The notes: a model not told the origin generated them from the sequence alone. DNA of 33,690 nt from JBCDBH01 sp039184055 (GCA_039184055.1 JBCDBH010000018.1:1-33690); one strand, 5' to 3'; positions 24,040 through 33,477 are shown, numbered from the stretch's first letter. Made by a program: numbers and translations.

Positions 24040-25256
24040 TGACCAGGAAAACCTGGATCCTCGTCATGTTGACCGTCGTGGTCTCACTGGCTACGGCATT
24101 CGCATGTAACACGACCGCCAAACGCGGCTCAGTCGACTTGGACCCGACCGGATTCGCTACGACAGCTTCCGATCACACGACATCACCCGCGGGTCACGTG
24201 GACGTCGACACCTCACCGCTGCTGGCGGTCACGGTGATTCCCTCCAAACCCGTGCGCACGAGACCGGTCGTTCGCTCCTACGGTGAAGTGACGGCACGGT
24301 TCCGAACGATCCTGCGTGCCGAGACCGCCGGCACGCTGCTCTCGGTCACCTCTCAGGCGGATTCAGGTCGACGCGTACGGCGCGGGACCGTACTCATGAA
24401 GTTGGATGATTCGAGGCTCGTCGAGGCTCTGGCCCGTGCCGAGGCGGATGTCGGCGACGCGCACGTACGGCTGTCGGAAGAGAATCTACGCGCCCAGCAG
24501 GCGGCGGCCGATTGGGATCGGATCGGCAACGGGGAGCCGGCCTCCGAGTTTCTGCTCCGTGAGCCCCAGCGCGAATCGGCACGACTCACCATCGCGGCGG
24601 CCGAGGCCGCGGTGCTCGAGGCACGCAACAACCTGGATCGGGCCGTGATCCGCGCCCCGTTCGATGCCGTGGTGGTGCGTCGCCATGCATCGCTCGGCAG
24701 CTATGTTCAGCCCGGCACGGAGCTTCTCGAGCTCGACAGCTCGAACCGTGTCGAAGTGCGGCTACCGCTCAGTTCCGAGGATTGGGAGCTGTTGCCGCCC
24801 GAGTCCGAGTTGCTCGGGTGGCCCGTGGCTCTCGCATCGTCGAGCTCGTCGTCGCACGTTTGGCGCGGGCAGGTGAGCCGTATCGAGCAGCACGTCGTCA
24901 GCGAGTCGCGTCAGCGGTCATTGGTGGTCACGGTGGCCGATCCACTCGACCTCGATCCACCTCTTTTTCCCGGCACCTTTGTACGCGCGAAGATGGAAGG
25001 TCGCGAGTTGAACGATGTGCTCAAGCTTCCGGTAAGCGCGATGACGGAAAGAAACGAGATCTGGTTCGTCGACACGGAAGGGCGATTGGCACGCGCTCCC
25101 GTCGAGGCGATGTTGACCTCCGACGGATTGATTCTGGTCCGTCTCTCTCCTCCGATCCCGACGGCCGAGGTGCTCGACGTCTTGGTGCATCCGATGGCGT
25201 CGTACCTGCCTGGGATCGCCGTCGACAAAAAGGTGGTCGATGATGCCTCGAGCTGA
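24039..25256 (+). CDS. RND periplasmic adaptor (membrane fusion protein)
   Basis: This is a 405-residue protein that links the RND pump to the TolC-like channel. An N-terminal hydrophobic segment (WILVMLTVVVSLATAFAC) serves as signal or anchor; the Cys that follows sits in a poor lipobox, so lipidation is uncertain. The barrel-sandwich (lipoyl) halves are visible as AETAGTLLSVTSQADSGRRVRRGTVLMKLDDSRL and VIRAPFDAVVVRRHASLGSYVQPGTELLELDSSNRVEVRLPL, with a helical hairpin between them (about 130-200). A beta-barrel and membrane-proximal domain follow. ATG 24039 overlaps the preceding stop by 1 nt; the frame stays open further upstream but has no better start. Confidence 0.92.
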   Translation: MTRKTWILVMLTVVVSLATAFACNTTAKRGSVDLDPTGFATTASDHTTSPAGHVDVDTSPLLAVTVIPSKPVRTRPVVRSYGEVTARFRTILRAETAGTLLSVTSQADSGRRVRRGTVLMKLDDSRLVEALARAEADVGDAHVRLSEENLRAQQAAADWDRIGNGEPASEFLLREPQRESARLTIAAAEAAVLEARNNLDRAVIRAPFDAVVVRRHASLGSYVQPGTELLELDSSNRVEVRLPLSSEDWELLPPESELLGWPVALASSSSSSHVWRGQVSRIEQHVVSESRQRSLVVTVADPLDLDPPLFPGTFVRAKMEGRELNDVLKLPVSAMTERNEIWFVDTEGRLARAPVEAMLTSDGLILVRLSPPIPTAEVLDVLVHPMASYLPGIAVDKKVVDDASS

Positions 25257-28200
25257 GATGCGTGGCGTCATCGCGTGGTTCACCCGCAACCCGGTGGCCG
25301 CGAACATCGTCATGGCGATGATCGTGGCGGTCGGTCTCGTGACGGCCAGCGAGCTCCCTCGGGAGTCGTTTCCGGGGTTGCTCCCGAGCACGTTGACCAT
25401 CGAAGTGATCTACCCGAGCGGCTCGGCCGAGATTGCCGAAGAGAGCATCGCCCTCAAGATCGAGCAAGCGCTCCAGGGCACCCCGGGGATTCGCAAGATC
25501 TCGTCGACCAGTCGATCGGACAGTGTGACAACGACGATCGAGAAATCTCCACAGATCGACCTCGATGTGCTCCTCGCCGACGTCAAAGCACGGATCGACG
25601 CGGTGCCGAGCTTCCCGACCCGTGCGGAGCGACCGGTCATCCGCAAGCAGATCCGTGACGACCAGGTGACCTGGGTGCAGGTATCGGGCGCGGTGCCACG
25701 CGACGTTCTAGAGACGATCGCCTATGACCTCTGGCAGGAGATGCTGCGGGTGCCCGCCATCGATCGTGTGGTGCGAATCGGCAACCTGAGCCCCGAGGTA
25801 CACATCGAAATCGATGATGCCACGTTGGCCGAGCACGGCCTGTCCCTGGCGGATGTCGCCACGGTGATCGACGATGAATCGTTGATCGACTTGAGCGGTC
25901 GGGTGCGCAGCCCGGACGGCACTCTGTCGCTACGGGCTGCTCGCCAAGCGTATTGGGCAGGCGAATTCGCGAGCCTGCCACTAAGCGCTTCGAACGATGG
26001 GAGCACCCTCACCTTGGGAGAAGTAGCGCATCTCCATGGCACGTTCGCGGACACACCACGCACCTTTATGCGCTATCAGGGTGAACCGTCGATCGGCATG
26101 CGGATCTTCCGCGATTCAAGCACCAGCATCGACGAGGTCAGCCTCGCCGTCCACGAGGTAGTCGAACGGTGGCGAGCCAGCGGTCGACTACCGGCTACCG
26201 TCGCGCTCGACGTGTGGAATGACCGTAGCGAGCAAGTCACGTCTCGGATCTCGATACTGCTCGACAACGCCGTGATCGGCATGGTCTTGGTCTTCACGGT
26301 GCTCGCCTTCACCCTCGATTTGCGCGTGGCGTTCTGGGTCGCGATGGGTTTGCCGGTGGCGTTCAGCGGTGCGTTCCTGGCGATGCGTGCCACCGGTCTG
26401 TCGCTCAACGATCTAACGACGTTCGGCATGATCGTCGCGCTCGGAATCGTGGTCGACGATGCGGTAGTGGTCGGTGAGAGCATTCATGCCTCCAAACGTC
26501 GACACGGCGATTCGCTGGCGAGCACCGTGCGGGGCATTCACCGGGTCGCGGTGCCGACGATCTTCGGCGTCCTGACGACGGTTGCCGCCTTTGCCGCTCT
26601 CGGTTTGGTCCAGGGTGAATTCGGGGTCATCTTCTCGCAGTTCGCGCTGGTCACGGCGGGGTGTCTACTGTTCTCGTTGATCGAGTCGAAGTTGATCCTG
26701 CCGGCCCATTTGGCGCATGTGAAGCTGGCGGTGACGCCGCGCGGTGTTCTCGGTCGTGGTTGGGCTCGGGTGCAGACGTCGTTCGCTCGTGGTTTCGACG
26801 TGTTGGAAGAGCATTATCGGGGGTTGCTGAGCCTGGCTCTGACCCATCGATTCAAGGCTCTCGGATTGGTGCTCTGTGCAACCGTCCTCTCACTCGGCCT
26901 GGTCGTCACCGGTCTCGTACGTTCGACCTTCTTCCCCGAGATCCCTGGTGAGTTGATCACGGCGACGCTGACCATGGAGGAAAGTGCCGGGCATGGATTG
27001 ACCGCGCAGAATCTCGAGGCGATCGAATCGGCGCTCGACCAGATCGCTTTGACCCTGCCGGATGCGGCGGGCGGCGGGCCACTCGTCGCGTCGGTCCAAA
27101 CCCATATGACCGGAGATCTCACCGGTGAAGTGAAAGTCGAGCTGGCGCCGAGCGCGGGTGTTTCTCCGAAGGCGGTCGCGGATGCGTGGCGGCTCGAGAC
27201 GGGACGGCTCGAAGGAGCACGGACCCTGGTCTTCTCCGCCGATTTCGACGCCTTTCCGGCCATCAGCCTGGAGATCGCCGCGTCAGACGATGTGACACTC
27301 GCCGCGGCGCAGCGAACCATCGTTACCGCGCTGAGCCAGGTTGCCGGGGTACGTGATGTGCGTAGTCGTCCAGCTCCCGGGCGCAACGAAGCGCGGATCG
27401 ATCTCAACCAGGAGGGACGCGCGCTCGGTCTCACCACCGCAACGCTCTCAGACCAAGTGCAACAGGCATTCTTCGGCTACGAAGTACAGCGCTTTCAACG
27501 CGGTAACGAAGAGGTTCGTGTGCGGTTGCGATATCCAGAGGCGGATCGCAGTGACTTCGGCGATCTGCACGATGCACGGGTACGCGTGCCTTCGGGGGGA
27601 ACGGTGCCGTTGGCACAAGTCGCCGCGTTGGAGCGGCGCCCCACGACCGCTGAGATTCAGCGCGTCAACGGACAGCGGGTGGCGACGATCACCGCCGGGG
27701 TCGATCGCGATGTTTCGTCGCCGGAAACCGTTCTCGCGACCCTCGAAGCATCCGTGCTGCCAGAGCTCCGGTCGATCTATCCGGATCTCACGATTCGCCA
27801 AGAGGGCGAGCTGGCCGAGATCGCCGAGACACAGGCCTCGATTTCACTGATGCTCCTCTTGGCGCTGGCGTCGATCTACGCGCTGATCGCGATCCCGCTC
27901 CGGTCGTACGTGCAGCCGCTTCTGATCATGGCCGTCATCCCATTCGGCATTCTGGGCGCCATCTATGGTCATTGGTTGCATGGCCACCCGTTGAGCATCC
28001 TCTCGTTCTTCGGGCTCTTGGCGCTGAGCGGGATCGTGGTCAACGACAGCTTACTTCTGGTCGTCAGTTACAACGCCAATCGCCAAGCTGGAGCCGGCGC
28101 CGTGGACGCTTGGGTCACGGCGGGCTCAGGTCGTCTGCGGGCCATCTTGCTGACGTCACTGACCACGTTCGCCGGTTTGGCGCCCTTGATCTGGGAAACT

Positions 28201-28371
28201 GACGAACACGCTCAATACCTCATACCCGCGGCGATCTCGATCGCCTATGGCATCCTGGTGGCGACCGTTATCACTCTTGTCGTGCTGCCGATTGTCGAAC
28301 GTGTCGTCGTGGCGACCTGGCGCACGGATCGCGAGAGCCATCGCAATTCTGTGACAAGTGGAGAGATCTGA
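25240..28371 (+). CDS. RND efflux permease (HAE-like, AcrB superfamily)
   Basis: This is a 1043-residue inner-membrane proton-driven exporter. It opens with a cytoplasmic stretch and GVIAWFTRNPVAANIVMAMIVAVGLVTA (first membrane segment), followed by the porter domain start ESFPGLLPSTLTIEVIYPSGSAEIAEESIALKIEQALQGTPGI. Membrane segment 4 carries the paired aspartates D406/D407 (GIVVDDAVVVGES), matching D407/D408 of AcrB. The second half repeats the design (EIPGELITATLTMEESAGHGLTAQNLEAIES) and ends with SIAYGILVATVITLVVLPIVERVVVA. The double Asp argues for drug, lipid or other hydrophobic export rather than the CusA metal type. The start overlaps the adaptor gene by 17 nt; ATG 25243 or 25258 are alternatives. 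Confidence 0.93.
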   Translation: MMPRAEMRGVIAWFTRNPVAANIVMAMIVAVGLVTASELPRESFPGLLPSTLTIEVIYPSGSAEIAEESIALKIEQALQGTPGIRKISSTSRSDSVTTTIEKSPQIDLDVLLADVKARIDAVPSFPTRAERPVIRKQIRDDQVTWVQVSGAVPRDVLETIAYDLWQEMLRVPAIDRVVRIGNLSPEVHIEIDDATLAEHGLSLADVATVIDDESLIDLSGRVRSPDGTLSLRAARQAYWAGEFASLPLSASNDGSTLTLGEVAHLHGTFADTPRTFMRYQGEPSIGMRIFRDSSTSIDEVSLAVHEVVERWRASGRLPATVALDVWNDRSEQVTSRISILLDNAVIGMVLVFTVLAFTLDLRVAFWVAMGLPVAFSGAFLAMRATGLSLNDLTTFGMIVALGIVVDDAVVVGESIHASKRRHGDSLASTVRGIHRVAVPTIFGVLTTVAAFAALGLVQGEFGVIFSQFALVTAGCLLFSLIESKLILPAHLAHVKLAVTPRGVLGRGWARVQTSFARGFDVLEEHYRGLLSLALTHRFKALGLVLCATVLSLGLVVTGLVRSTFFPEIPGELITATLTMEESAGHGLTAQNLEAIESALDQIALTLPDAAGGGPLVASVQTHMTGDLTGEVKVELAPSAGVSPKAVADAWRLETGRLEGARTLVFSADFDAFPAISLEIAASDDVTLAAAQRTIVTALSQVAGVRDVRSRPAPGRNEARIDLNQEGRALGLTTATLSDQVQQAFFGYEVQRFQRGNEEVRVRLRYPEADRSDFGDLHDARVRVPSGGTVPLAQVAALERRPTTAEIQRVNGQRVATITAGVDRDVSSPETVLATLEASVLPELRSIYPDLTIRQEGELAEIAETQASISLMLLLALASIYALIAIPLRSYVQPLLIMAVIPFGILGAIYGHWLHGHPLSILSFFGLLALSGIVVNDSLLLVVSYNANRQAGAGAVDAWVTAGSGRLRAILLTSLTTFAGLAPLIWETDEHAQYLIPAAISIAYGILVATVITLVVLPIVERVVVATWRTDRESHRNSVTSGEI

Positions 28372-28374
28372 GTC

Positions 28375-30819
28375 ATGTTTCACCTCGTCCATGACGTCAA
28401 GTACAGCCTTCGCATGCTCACGAAGAGCCCTCTCTTCACGACGACCGCAATCGTGACGTTGGCCCTCGGCATCGGACTGAACTCAGCGACCTTCTCGGCG
28501 ATTCACGGTTTGCTCCTCCGGCCGCTGGGCGGCGTGGCCAACCCCGAAGAGGTGGTGCAGGTCTATCGCAAGTGGCCGGGTCTGGACTACGGCGCCAGCT
28601 CGATCCCTCACTACCAAGATGTCCGTGACCACGGCGGCGAAGTCTTTTCGTCGACCGCCGCGTGGACCTCGGCACCGATCTCGCTGTCCGGTGAAGAACG
28701 GAACGAACGCATCATGGGGATTCTCGCCAGCGCGAACCTGTTCCAGACTCTGGGCGTCCAAGCCAAGATCGGACGTACGTTCCGTCCCGGCACGGAAGAC
28801 CGAGATCCAGGCGCTCACCCAGTGGTTGTGCTGGGGCACTCGTTTTGGCGGACCCGTTTCGGTGGCGATCCGACCGTTCTCGGCCGTACGCTCAAGCTCA
28901 ATGGTCGGGCCTTCGAAATCGTCGGAGTCACACCGCCGGAGTTCAAGGGGCCGATGCCAGCCATCGACGTCCCGCTCTACGTTCCGATCATGATGCAGCC
29001 GTGGATCATGCCTGGGAACGATCTCCTCGAAGCACGCGACGACAGCATGATGGTCGTGATGGCGAGGCTGCGCCCCGGCCGTACGATCGAACAGGCCACG
29101 ACCGTGATGGACAGCATGCTGCCGCGGCTTCGAGACGAGTTTCCGGATGCGTACGAAGGGCAGCTCGGCACGACCGTCATCACCCTGTCGGAGGCCGGGC
29201 TCCATCCGTCGTTCCGCGGTGCCGCTCTCGGGATGAGTACGGTGATGATGGCCGTGGTGTCGCTGCTTCTCCTCGTCGCCTGCGTGAACGTCGCCAATCT
29301 TTTCCTCGCGCGGGCGCGGGAGCGCCGTCGGGAGATGGGCATCCGGCTTAGTCTCGGTGCCAGCCGTCGAGCCATCCTCCAGCAGCTCTTCACCGAGAGC
29401 CTCGTCTTCAGCCTGCTTGCCGGTGCCGCGGGAGTCGGCCTGGCGTACGCTGTCACCGCCGGCTTAGCGCGAATCGAGCTCCCGATGGATGCGCCGGTTG
29501 CTTTCGAAGTGGAGATCGATACGAAGGTGCTTCTGTTCACGCTGGCCGTGTCGGTCGTGGCCGGTCTCGTGTTCGGTTTGGTCCCGGCGCTGCGGGCGGC
29601 CAAGACGGATCTCGTGAGCTCGGTAAAGGGCCATGGGGGATACAGCGGCGGACGGTTTCGGACGGGTAAGGCTCTCGTCGTGCTCCAAATGGCGCTCTCG
29701 CTGATCCTGCTGGTGAGCTCGGGGCTTTTTCTTCGCGCGCTCCAGGCGGCGACCGAGATCGACCCTGGGATGGAGAAGCCACGGAATCTGATCATGGCGT
29801 CGATGGATCCAGGACTTCAAGGATACGATGAAGCCACCACCCAACAGTTTTACGACCGGCTCATCGACGAGCTCACCGCGCGTGGAGATGTGACCTCTGT
29901 CGGGCTCACCAACTCCGTGCCCCTCGGCTTTCACCTCCTGGGCCAAGGAGTCGAGATTCCCGGATATGAGTTCGCCGAAGGTGAGCGCACGAGTCTGTAC
30001 TATGCCGCGATTACCGAAGGCTATCTGGAGACGCTAGGAGCCGACCTCGTGGAGGGACGGACGTTCCGACGGAGCGACGACGCTCGTACGACACCCGTAA
30101 TCGTGGTCAACCAGCGCTTCGCTGAGCGGTTCTGGCCCGAGGAGTCGGCTCTCGGCAACATCGTGCGGACAGCGGGTGAGGATCGACGGGTCATCGGGGT
30201 GGTGGCAACGGCAAAATACCGAAGTCTCGCCGAGGACCCGACGGAGTACATGTATCTGCCACAGCGCGAGTTGTTCCAGTCCGCGATGACCCTGGTGGTG
30301 CGAACGCCGACGAGCCCGAGCGCGATGCTCGCCAGCGTCGGGGAGACCGTCCGCGGAATGGACGCGGGCCTACCACTCTACGACGTCCGCACGATGGAGG
30401 ATCACATGGGAATCGCGCTTCTTCCGGCACGGCTCGGAGGCAGCGTGCTCGGCTTGTTCGGGCTGCTCGGCATCCTTTTGGCCTCGGTCGGCATCTACGG
30501 TGTCATCGCCTATTCGGTCGCGAAGCGACAGCGCGAGCTCGGCATCCGGGCGGCGCTCGGCGCCGATCGCAACCGGGTTGTCGGTCTCGTCCTCCGGGAA
30601 GGTCTCCGACTCGCGATGACCGGCGTCGCGATCGGGCTCGTCGGTGCCGCCGGTGCTGCTCAGCTCGTGCGGGGCATGCTCTACAACGTGCACCCGATCG
30701 ATCCAATCGTTTACGGCGCGGTGTCGGTTTTGCTCATCGCGCTAGCCGCCGTTGCGGTCTATCGACCCGCGCGAAAGGCCGCGCGGATGGACCCGGTGCG
30801 CGCACTCATGGTCGATTGA
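28375..30819 (+). CDS. ADOP-type duplicated FtsX/MacB-like permease
   Basis: This 814-residue membrane protein has two MacB-PCD plus FtsX units in one chain, the layout of the acidobacterial duplicated orphan permeases. It begins YSLRMLTKSPLFTTTAIVTLALGIGLNSATFSAIHGLLLRPLGG. The first FtsX domain follows at about 285-410 (VACVNVANLFLARARERRREMGIRLSLGASRRAILQQLFTES). A second PCD-like domain follows (about 445-680), then a second FtsX (LFGLLGILLASVGIYGVIAYSVAKRQRELGIRAALGADRNRVVGLVLREG) ending PARKAARMDPVRALMVD. No ABC ATPase gene is adjacent, as is usual for this family, whose function is unproven. It begins 3 nt after the RND gene, so it is almost certainly in the same operon. Confidence 0.92.
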   Translation: MFHLVHDVKYSLRMLTKSPLFTTTAIVTLALGIGLNSATFSAIHGLLLRPLGGVANPEEVVQVYRKWPGLDYGASSIPHYQDVRDHGGEVFSSTAAWTSAPISLSGEERNERIMGILASANLFQTLGVQAKIGRTFRPGTEDRDPGAHPVVVLGHSFWRTRFGGDPTVLGRTLKLNGRAFEIVGVTPPEFKGPMPAIDVPLYVPIMMQPWIMPGNDLLEARDDSMMVVMARLRPGRTIEQATTVMDSMLPRLRDEFPDAYEGQLGTTVITLSEAGLHPSFRGAALGMSTVMMAVVSLLLLVACVNVANLFLARARERRREMGIRLSLGASRRAILQQLFTESLVFSLLAGAAGVGLAYAVTAGLARIELPMDAPVAFEVEIDTKVLLFTLAVSVVAGLVFGLVPALRAAKTDLVSSVKGHGGYSGGRFRTGKALVVLQMALSLILLVSSGLFLRALQAATEIDPGMEKPRNLIMASMDPGLQGYDEATTQQFYDRLIDELTARGDVTSVGLTNSVPLGFHLLGQGVEIPGYEFAEGERTSLYYAAITEGYLETLGADLVEGRTFRRSDDARTTPVIVVNQRFAERFWPEESALGNIVRTAGEDRRVIGVVATAKYRSLAEDPTEYMYLPQRELFQSAMTLVVRTPTSPSAMLASVGETVRGMDAGLPLYDVRTMEDHMGIALLPARLGGSVLGLFGLLGILLASVGIYGVIAYSVAKRQRELGIRAALGADRNRVVGLVLREGLRLAMTGVAIGLVGAAGAAQLVRGMLYNVHPIDPIVYGAVSVLLIALAAVAVYRPARKAARMDPVRALMVD

Positions 30820-30941
30820 GCAACCTGGCCGATGCAAGCGTCGTTTTCGATCGGCGAAAATCGAGATCAATGGCGGCAAGCTACCCGCCCGGGAATGACA
30901 CGTCGGCTTGGTCGTCGACCGTACCGTGACGACGCTTACCG

Positions 30942-30971
30942 TTGACCATCGCCCCGGCGAGCGAGTACCGT
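30942..30971 (+). promoter_or_regulatory. Candidate promoter for the YggX-like gene
   Basis: TTGACC (30942-30947, 5 of 6 to consensus) is followed after 18 bp by TACCGT (30966-30971), a weak -10. It lies in the 188-bp gap after the permease gene, which otherwise holds only a small TTTTCG/CGAAAA inverted repeat at 30844-30860, perhaps a weak terminator. Confidence 0.3.
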
Positions 30972-31007
30972 CTGCCGTGCACGGTTCGATTTCACCTGGA
31001 GGACACC

Positions 31008-31274
31008 ATGAGCGCCGATGCCGATCTCGTCTTTTGCAAACGTGCCCGTCGTTGGGGCAAGCCACCGGAAAACGTTACCTACGGCGGCGCATTGGGTGAG
31101 GAGATTCGCAACAACGTCATCGCCGAGAGCTGGCAGGAATGGGTGGCCATGGAAGTCATGGTGATCAACGAGCTCCGCCTCGACTTCATGGATCCCAAAT
31201 CCCAGGACGTGTTGGTCAAACATCTACGGGAGTTTCTCGCTCTCGACCAAGAGGTCGAACCGACCCCACGCTGA
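31008..31274 (+). CDS. yggX: Fe(2+)-trafficking / oxidative damage protection protein (YggX-like)
   Basis: This is an 88-residue cytosolic protein of the YggX family, which protects iron-sulfur clusters and other Fe-dependent enzymes from oxidants. The conserved cysteine is near the N-terminus (LVFCKRA, Cys10), followed by GGALGEEIRNNVIAESWQEWVAMEVMVINELRLDFMDPKSQDVLVKHLREFL, which matches the family block G-x-LG-x-RI-x-x-x-IS-x-x-AW-x-x-W with ML-INE. The insertion RRWGKPPENVTYG after the Cys differs slightly from enteric YggX. Start: ATG 31008 with GGAGG 6 nt upstream; an in-frame TTG at 30942 lies in the promoter. A terminator follows immediately. Confidence 0.85.
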   Translation: MSADADLVFCKRARRWGKPPENVTYGGALGEEIRNNVIAESWQEWVAMEVMVINELRLDFMDPKSQDVLVKHLREFLALDQEVEPTPR

Positions 31275-31279
31275 CGTGA

Positions 31280-31312
31280 AACGCCCCGCCGAGACGAGCC
31301 TGGCGGGGCGTT
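31280..31312. terminator. Bidirectional terminator between convergent genes
   Basis: A perfect 11-bp GC-rich stem pairs AACGCCCCGCC (31280-31290) with GGCGGGGCGTT (31302-31312), loop of 11 nt. Only short T-runs follow on either strand (TT on +, TTT on -). Placed 5 nt after the YggX stop and 33 nt from the stop of the convergent repeat protein, it probably serves both. Confidence 0.75.
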
Positions 31313-31344
31313 GCGCGCGAACCGATGTTTCGAGCTCGGGACGG

Positions 31345-33438
31345 TCAGGGATCGAGCTGTTCGCCCGGCAGCTCCGGTAACCGCTCGATCCGCGGAATCG
31401 CCTCGAGACCGAGGGTCGGGGTCGGATCGCCTTCGATCATCACTGTCCAACCACCCATATCGCCATTCTCGAAGCCGCTCTGGAAGAGGACCGGCGAATC
31501 GAAGAGCACAGCGTCGATTCCCGTGGTGATCCCTCCGGGCGCGACTACGACGTCGTCAGCGAGCGCCAGGGTCGGTTGATCGTCGTAGTACTCGACGATC
31601 TGGGTGAAGGGATCGAATCCCGCCTCGAAACGCACTCGATAGGTCTTCGGCTGCACGGCGACGTTGAAGATGCCGCTGGTGGGGATCTCGGCGACCGGTA
31701 GCCACAGGCCACCGACCTCGGCGAAGAGCGTCACGTCACCTTCCAGCGGCACATTGCCGGGCGCGGTGATCGAGCCCGAGATCTGACCCGCCAATTCGAG
31801 CTCACCGTCGATCCCGGTGGTTGGCCCGGCGTCGCTGACGGTCACCGGCGTACGGGTGCTGAAGAAGGTGTCGTCGTACCACTCCGCGGCGAGACCGCTA
31901 CCACCGTGGCTGCCGAAGTACACGAAGTAGGTGCCCGCCGGCTGACCGGTCAGCTCGTAGCTGCCGTCGGCGGCGGTGAAGTCGACACAATTCGCCGCCG
32001 GACCGGCGCCCGTCCAGCAGGTGACGGCGATACCGCTGAGCGGCGCCCCCGTGCTGTCGGTCACCGTGCCACGGATCACGTTGGCGGCCGGGTTGTTGCT
32101 CCCACCATCGAGCACGACGTCGATCCCGGTCGTGGTGCCGGTGACGACCAGCGGCGTCGCCAAACCGACGTTGTCGACGTCGTCGTAGAACTCGCTGAGC
32201 CCGACGAAGAGCTGGGTGAACTGCAGGTGGAATTCACCGAAGGTCGGCCAGTCTTCGATCCGATAGCTGCCGTCGGCCTCGGTGAACACGATTCGGCCGT
32301 TGACCGGCGTGTCATAGGTCGGCACGCTGCGCCACAGCCGCACTTGCACCCCCGCCAACGGATTGCCGTCGACGTCGGTGACGGTGCCGGTGAGTAGGTT
32401 GCCGGTGTCCTCGAGAACGCCGTTGATGAATGGGGTCGCCTGACCGGCGCTGACGGTCACCGGAGTGCCGGCATCGAGATCGGCCTGGGTCAGATCCAAA
32501 CCTTCAAAACTCTGGAACACCGTGCCGTTGGCGTACACCTCACCACGGGTCTGGTCGGGAAACAACGGCTGCGTGTAGACGTGGGCGAGTCGGTACGTGC
32601 CGGGACGAACACCCGGGAACACATAGAAGCCATCCTGGAAGTCGGGAATCTCACGGTCGATCCGCACCCAGTCGCCGTTGCTGTCCTGGGCGAAGAGAAT
32701 GGCTTGCGAAACGCTGTAGTCCTGCCCCTGGGAGTCGATGATGTAGCCCGTGATCGCGCCACCCTCGTCGAGCACCGCGTCGATCGCTGGCGTGGTGGCG
32801 CCAAAGGTCACCGGCACCAAGGTCGCATCGGTCGGTACGATGACGTCGTCGTAGAGCTCGGTGGCGTAGACGTTGCCCGGATCCTCGAACCGCACCTGAT
32901 AGTCGCCGCTCGGCAATACCTCGCCACATCGATAGGTGCCGTCGCTGGCGGTCACTCCGAACGAGCGTAACCCTCGAACATCGGAACGCTCACAGGTCAC
33001 CTGGATACCGGCCAGAGGTCCACCGGCGCCGGACACCGTGCCTTCGATCGCACCCCCGACCGGTGCCACGGTCACGCCGTCGAGCACGGCGTCGACACCC
33101 GAAAGATCACCGTCGATCCCGACGATGAAACGCGCGTCGTCGAAGCTGGAAGCTTCCTGCCACCACTCGGTCGGCGCCACGCCGGCTGGATCGAAGAAAC
33201 GCAGCTTGAAGAAGGGTATGAAATCGACGTTGACGGTGAGCGTGTAAGTACCGTCGGCGGCGGTCACGGTCGACGGGTAGACCGGATCATGTGGATGCTC
33301 GAACCCTTCGACCTCGATGCCTTCGAGGGGCGCGCCACCACCATCGGTCACCGTACCGGTGAGCGTGATCGTCGTCTGTGCCTGCGCCACGGCGCCCGAC
33401 ACGATGAGGCAGAGCAAGATCGGGAACAGTCGCTTCAT
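31345..33438 (-). CDS. Secreted protein with six Cna-B/carboxypeptidase-regulatory-like repeats
   Basis: This is a 697-residue exported protein with signal peptide (LFPILLCLIVSGAVAQA-Q). Six modules of roughly 95-110 residues follow, each opening with a GTVTD-x-x-G-x-PL-x-GI-x-V strand pattern (for example LTGTVTDGGGAPLEGIEV, IEGTVSGAGGPLAGIQV, LTGTVTDVDGNPLAGVQV, IRGTVTDSTGAPLSGIAV). Most contain a DG-x-Y turn, then a (T/S/A/V)E(W/L/F/Y)(W/Y)DD motif, and end TGIDAVLD or similar. These are carboxypeptidase-regulatory / Cna-B-like beta sandwiches; no catalytic domain is present. Near the C-terminus is FQSGFENGDMGGWT, a GFE-x-GD-x3-W motif seen at the ends of many secreted acidobacterial proteins, here followed by about 33 more residues. 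The ATG has GGAGAG about 9 nt upstream. Confidence 0.85.
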   Translation of the reverse strand: MKRLFPILLCLIVSGAVAQAQTTITLTGTVTDGGGAPLEGIEVEGFEHPHDPVYPSTVTAADGTYTLTVNVDFIPFFKLRFFDPAGVAPTEWWQEASSFDDARFIVGIDGDLSGVDAVLDGVTVAPVGGAIEGTVSGAGGPLAGIQVTCERSDVRGLRSFGVTASDGTYRCGEVLPSGDYQVRFEDPGNVYATELYDDVIVPTDATLVPVTFGATTPAIDAVLDEGGAITGYIIDSQGQDYSVSQAILFAQDSNGDWVRIDREIPDFQDGFYVFPGVRPGTYRLAHVYTQPLFPDQTRGEVYANGTVFQSFEGLDLTQADLDAGTPVTVSAGQATPFINGVLEDTGNLLTGTVTDVDGNPLAGVQVRLWRSVPTYDTPVNGRIVFTEADGSYRIEDWPTFGEFHLQFTQLFVGLSEFYDDVDNVGLATPLVVTGTTTGIDVVLDGGSNNPAANVIRGTVTDSTGAPLSGIAVTCWTGAGPAANCVDFTAADGSYELTGQPAGTYFVYFGSHGGSGLAAEWYDDTFFSTRTPVTVSDAGPTTGIDGELELAGQISGSITAPGNVPLEGDVTLFAEVGGLWLPVAEIPTSGIFNVAVQPKTYRVRFEAGFDPFTQIVEYYDDQPTLALADDVVVAPGGITTGIDAVLFDSPVLFQSGFENGDMGGWTVMIEGDPTPTLGLEAIPRIERLPELPGEQLDP

Positions 33439-33477
33439 GTTCGAGTCTCTCCAGATGTCTCGTCGAAGGTATGCAAG

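Noticed and set aside
25240..28371. Heavy-metal (CusA-type) RND identity suggested by the CusRS-like regulators
   Set aside because: The membrane-segment-4 double Asp matches HAE pumps, and no metal-ligand clusters were seen.
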